A DNA stretch of 64,000 nucleotides from positions 1 through 64,000 of the forward strand of contig JANQJL010000019.1 in assembly GCA_028281675.1 (NCBI GenBank), given 5' to 3'. The stretch is from Simkaniaceae bacterium (GTDB taxonomy: Bacteria > Chlamydiota > Chlamydiia > Chlamydiales > Simkaniaceae). This document shows positions 62,491 to 64,000 of this stretch, piece by piece. Below the pieces are notes generated by a model. It was not told where the DNA came from. It worked only from the letters and a program-made list of their open reading frames with translations, and searched no databases. The position numbers and the translations under genes were made by a program. Positions within the stretch are counted from its first letter, which is position 1, and each line of letters begins with the position of its first letter.

Positions 62491-63501
62491 GTGAAAAAAT
62501 TGCTCTTTATTCTACTTGTGCAAGCCTTTTTCTTTTTGAATTTTGCAGAAACACATCCTATCTCAGAGTGTGAAACAGAAGATGATAGTTTTGTATATCT
62601 TCATAAGGGCCCTAACCGCCTTGGGGACACTCTCATGCGTTATGTCGTCGATAAGAATGTATCGATTTGTTTAAATATTCCATTGTACTATGATCCCTTC
62701 GAATATTCAGAAAGATTAAACCTTTCTAAACTTGAATATTCTACTAAGAAGTTTAAACTACCAAATTACCAAAAGAAAAGAGCCTTCAACGCTAAGAATT
62801 TATTCGTAGAAAAAGGATTCGCTTACTTTGGTCTGCTAGACAAAGGATACTTATCTGCTAGGATGATTCATGAATTTAAGCAAGATCTTCCTTTTATAGA
62901 GTATTTACGAAAGGCAATTTCTCCTATAGAAAAACTCCCACTCATCTATCCGCCAAAAGATATTTTTTCGGCTGCTGTTCATATTAGAAAAGGGTTGGGT
63001 TTTGATGGTCTTCAGAGTTCCCGACAGCTGGATGATCCTAGGTTAGATCAAGAACAACAAAAAGAGGGAAGGCCTCCTAATGGCAGGAATGGGATTGATT
63101 GCGTTTTTCCCTTAAAGTTCCCCCCAGAGCAATACTATGTGGACCAAATTAAAGAACTCGCACATCAGTTGGATTACCAACCTCTTTATGTTTTTATCTT
63201 CACAGACCACCCAAATCCTTCTGTATTAACATATAGGATTAAAAGAGCTGTTGGTCTGCCTAATATTACTTATGGTTGCCGCCAAGGTAGCAACCGCCAT
63301 GATCAAAATGTGTTGATAGACCTTTTTTCGATGAGTTATAATTTTGACTCCTTGATTCGACCGGGTGATTCAGCATTTTCAATCATTGCACATCTACTGG
63401 GAGATCATCAGGTTGTAATCTATCCAACAACTTTTAAACGTTCAGGTAATTGTATAAAAATAGTCGAGGCTCAATTAGATATTAATGAAAAACATTATTA
63501 G
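62491..63501 (+). CDS. Secreted fucosyltransferase-like protein
   Basis: A clear signal peptide, KKLLFILLVQAFFFLNFAET, is followed by a domain with FSAAVHIRKGLGF (about 160-172), like the HxRRGD donor-binding motif of GT11/GT23/O-fucosyltransferases, and a C-terminal FSMSYNFDSLIRPGDSAFSII then HQVVIYP, as in the DxxxMS...I...S pattern of that clan. Export from the cytoplasm is odd for a nucleotide-sugar enzyme and points to the periplasm, inclusion lumen or host. RBS AAGGAGA supports the start. Confidence 0.6.
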   Translation: MKKLLFILLVQAFFFLNFAETHPISECETEDDSFVYLHKGPNRLGDTLMRYVVDKNVSICLNIPLYYDPFEYSERLNLSKLEYSTKKFKLPNYQKKRAFNAKNLFVEKGFAYFGLLDKGYLSARMIHEFKQDLPFIEYLRKAISPIEKLPLIYPPKDIFSAAVHIRKGLGFDGLQSSRQLDDPRLDQEQQKEGRPPNGRNGIDCVFPLKFPPEQYYVDQIKELAHQLDYQPLYVFIFTDHPNPSVLTYRIKRAVGLPNITYGCRQGSNRHDQNVLIDLFSMSYNFDSLIRPGDSAFSIIAHLLGDHQVVIYPTTFKRSGNCIKIVEAQLDINEKHY

Positions 63502-64000
63502 GAGTCAGTTGCAAAATTCCTGGTGGTCGCTTTTTGGTTCTTTTAACCGATTTGGCCATAAAACACAAAGACCCTACCCTAAAAGGTATGTGAGTTCGTA
63601 TTTTAGGACCAACCCAGTCAAAACTCCTAAAAAATCGACTAACTGGGAATTTTGCAATTGGCTCAGGTTTATTCTTTGCTTTTTCCTACCACTCAAATGC
63701 TACTCAAGTTTCTTTGAAAATGAGTACACGACACATTACTCTCATTGCTCTAGTTTTGGAAAGAAAATTCACCAACTAAAAGTTTGTGGTGAGCGAAGCT
63801 CTGGGACATCCTTCTTAAAAGCATTAATGGAACACAACTTTTTGGATTTGGATGTCCTCGGAGTTTGCAGTGATCGATTTGGGTATAAGCATTTTCTATG
63901 GTGGTTTGATACCCCTGCAGAAAAAGGTAAATTGCAACGTTTAAATTACAAACTAGAAGCTGTTACATTAGCAAACAGCGATGATTGTCTTTTTATAGTC
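63485..64000 (+). CDS. Sulfotransferase-like protein, partial (cut by the window end), 5-prime part formed by a palindromic element
   Basis: An open frame runs without stop from the ATG at 63485 to 64000. Residues from about 97 on read LKVCGERSSGTSFLKALM, close to the 5-prime-phosphosulfate-binding P-loop of PAPS-dependent sulfotransferases of glycan loci, followed by FGYKHFLWWFD. The first 60 codons lie in palindromic element P8, so the true N-terminus is uncertain; a later start (for example ATG at about 63827) would lose the P-loop. It overlaps the preceding gene by 17 bp. Confidence 0.5.
   Translation, partial: MKNIIRSQLQNSWWSLFGSFNRFGHKTQRPYPKRYVSSYFRTNPVKTPKKSTNWEFCNWLRFILCFFLPLKCYSSFFENEYTTHYSHCSSFGKKIHQLKVCGERSSGTSFLKALMEHNFLDLDVLGVCSDRFGYKHFLWWFDTPAEKGKLQRLNYKLEAVTLANSDDCLFIV
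63496..63671. repeat. Palindromic element P8 (about 163-176 bp) at the start of the last gene
   Basis: GAGTCAGTTGCAAAATTCCT and GGAATTTTGCAATTGGCTC are inverted ends (18 of 22 matches), and the arms continue inward with GTCGCTTTTTGG.../...CTAAAAAATCGAC and TTTGGCCATAAAACAC/ GTATTTTAGGACCAA. It has no stop in the plus-strand frame, so translation passes through it. Confidence 0.78.

Noticed and set aside
1..64000. tRNA, rRNA or CRISPR arrays
   Set aside because: No T-loop GTTCRANNC context with a cloverleaf, no rRNA signature and no regularly spaced repeats were found by eye.

Overview
This window looks like chromosomal DNA of a member of the Chlamydiota, most likely one of the amoeba- or arthropod-associated 'environmental' lineages (Simkania-, Waddlia- or Parachlamydia-like) rather than Chlamydia itself. 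Evidence: the gene order rpsA-nusA-infB-rbfA-truB-ribF-ychF, the rpe/efp/accB/accC block, a topoisomerase I with a C-terminal SWIB domain, a DUF687-type protein, uvrD next to rpoN, and a eukaryotic-like F-box protein. A full proline-catabolism PutA, a PTS-free polysaccharide cluster and many mobile fragments argue against a reduced Chlamydia genome. I cannot name the species from sequence alone.

Layout. 1-104: right end of an IS200/IS605-type element (its tnpB lies left of the window). 197-9607: a convergent nucleosidase-like gene, then a minus-strand operon rpe-yvcK-HAD-efp-accB-accC-hpt-rmlA, and a minus-strand pair of an ACT-less aspartokinase and an unknown protein. 9677-12238: accessory island with a DUF687 protein, an F-box protein and a 0.5-kb structured noncoding stretch. 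12239-20867: the translation/transcription operon. 20868-31493: NamZ-like muramidase divergent from putA, an unknown membrane protein, uvrD/pcrA-type helicase and rpoN. 31598-38044: five minus-strand genes for exported or membrane-anchored proteins, four of them glycosyltransferase-like (two related to the TcdA/TcdB-type sugar-binding family) and one HExxH protein. 38201-40795: topA-SWIB. 40792-64000: a long surface-glycan locus with an O-antigen-ligase-like protein, sugar epimerases, a heptose-type isomerase and a cytidylyltransferase-kinase fusion, TPP-dependent E1 alpha/beta subunits, three methyltransferases, a PhyH dioxygenase, an ABC exporter, glycosyltransferases, a secreted fucosyltransferase-like protein and, cut by the window end, a sulfotransferase-like gene. 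A lone TnpB element sits inside this locus.

The most unusual structure is a set of about ten noncoding palindromic elements (about 75-175 bp, many close to 163-167 bp) whose arms are near-perfect inverted repeats and most of which are bounded by TA. They look like MITEs of a Tc1/mariner/IS630-type transposase. Some share sequence (33120 with 53044; 36287 with 62264), others share only architecture. Several have been absorbed into genes: they supply the last 34 residues of a sugar reductase, the C-terminus and stop of a glycosyltransferase, and the apparent N-terminus of the last gene. This resembles the Rickettsia palindromic elements. The second main theme is the glycan locus, whose combination of heptose-type activation with stand-alone E1 alpha/beta subunits suggests an unusual, possibly branched-chain, sugar.

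No tRNA, rRNA or CRISPR array was recognised.
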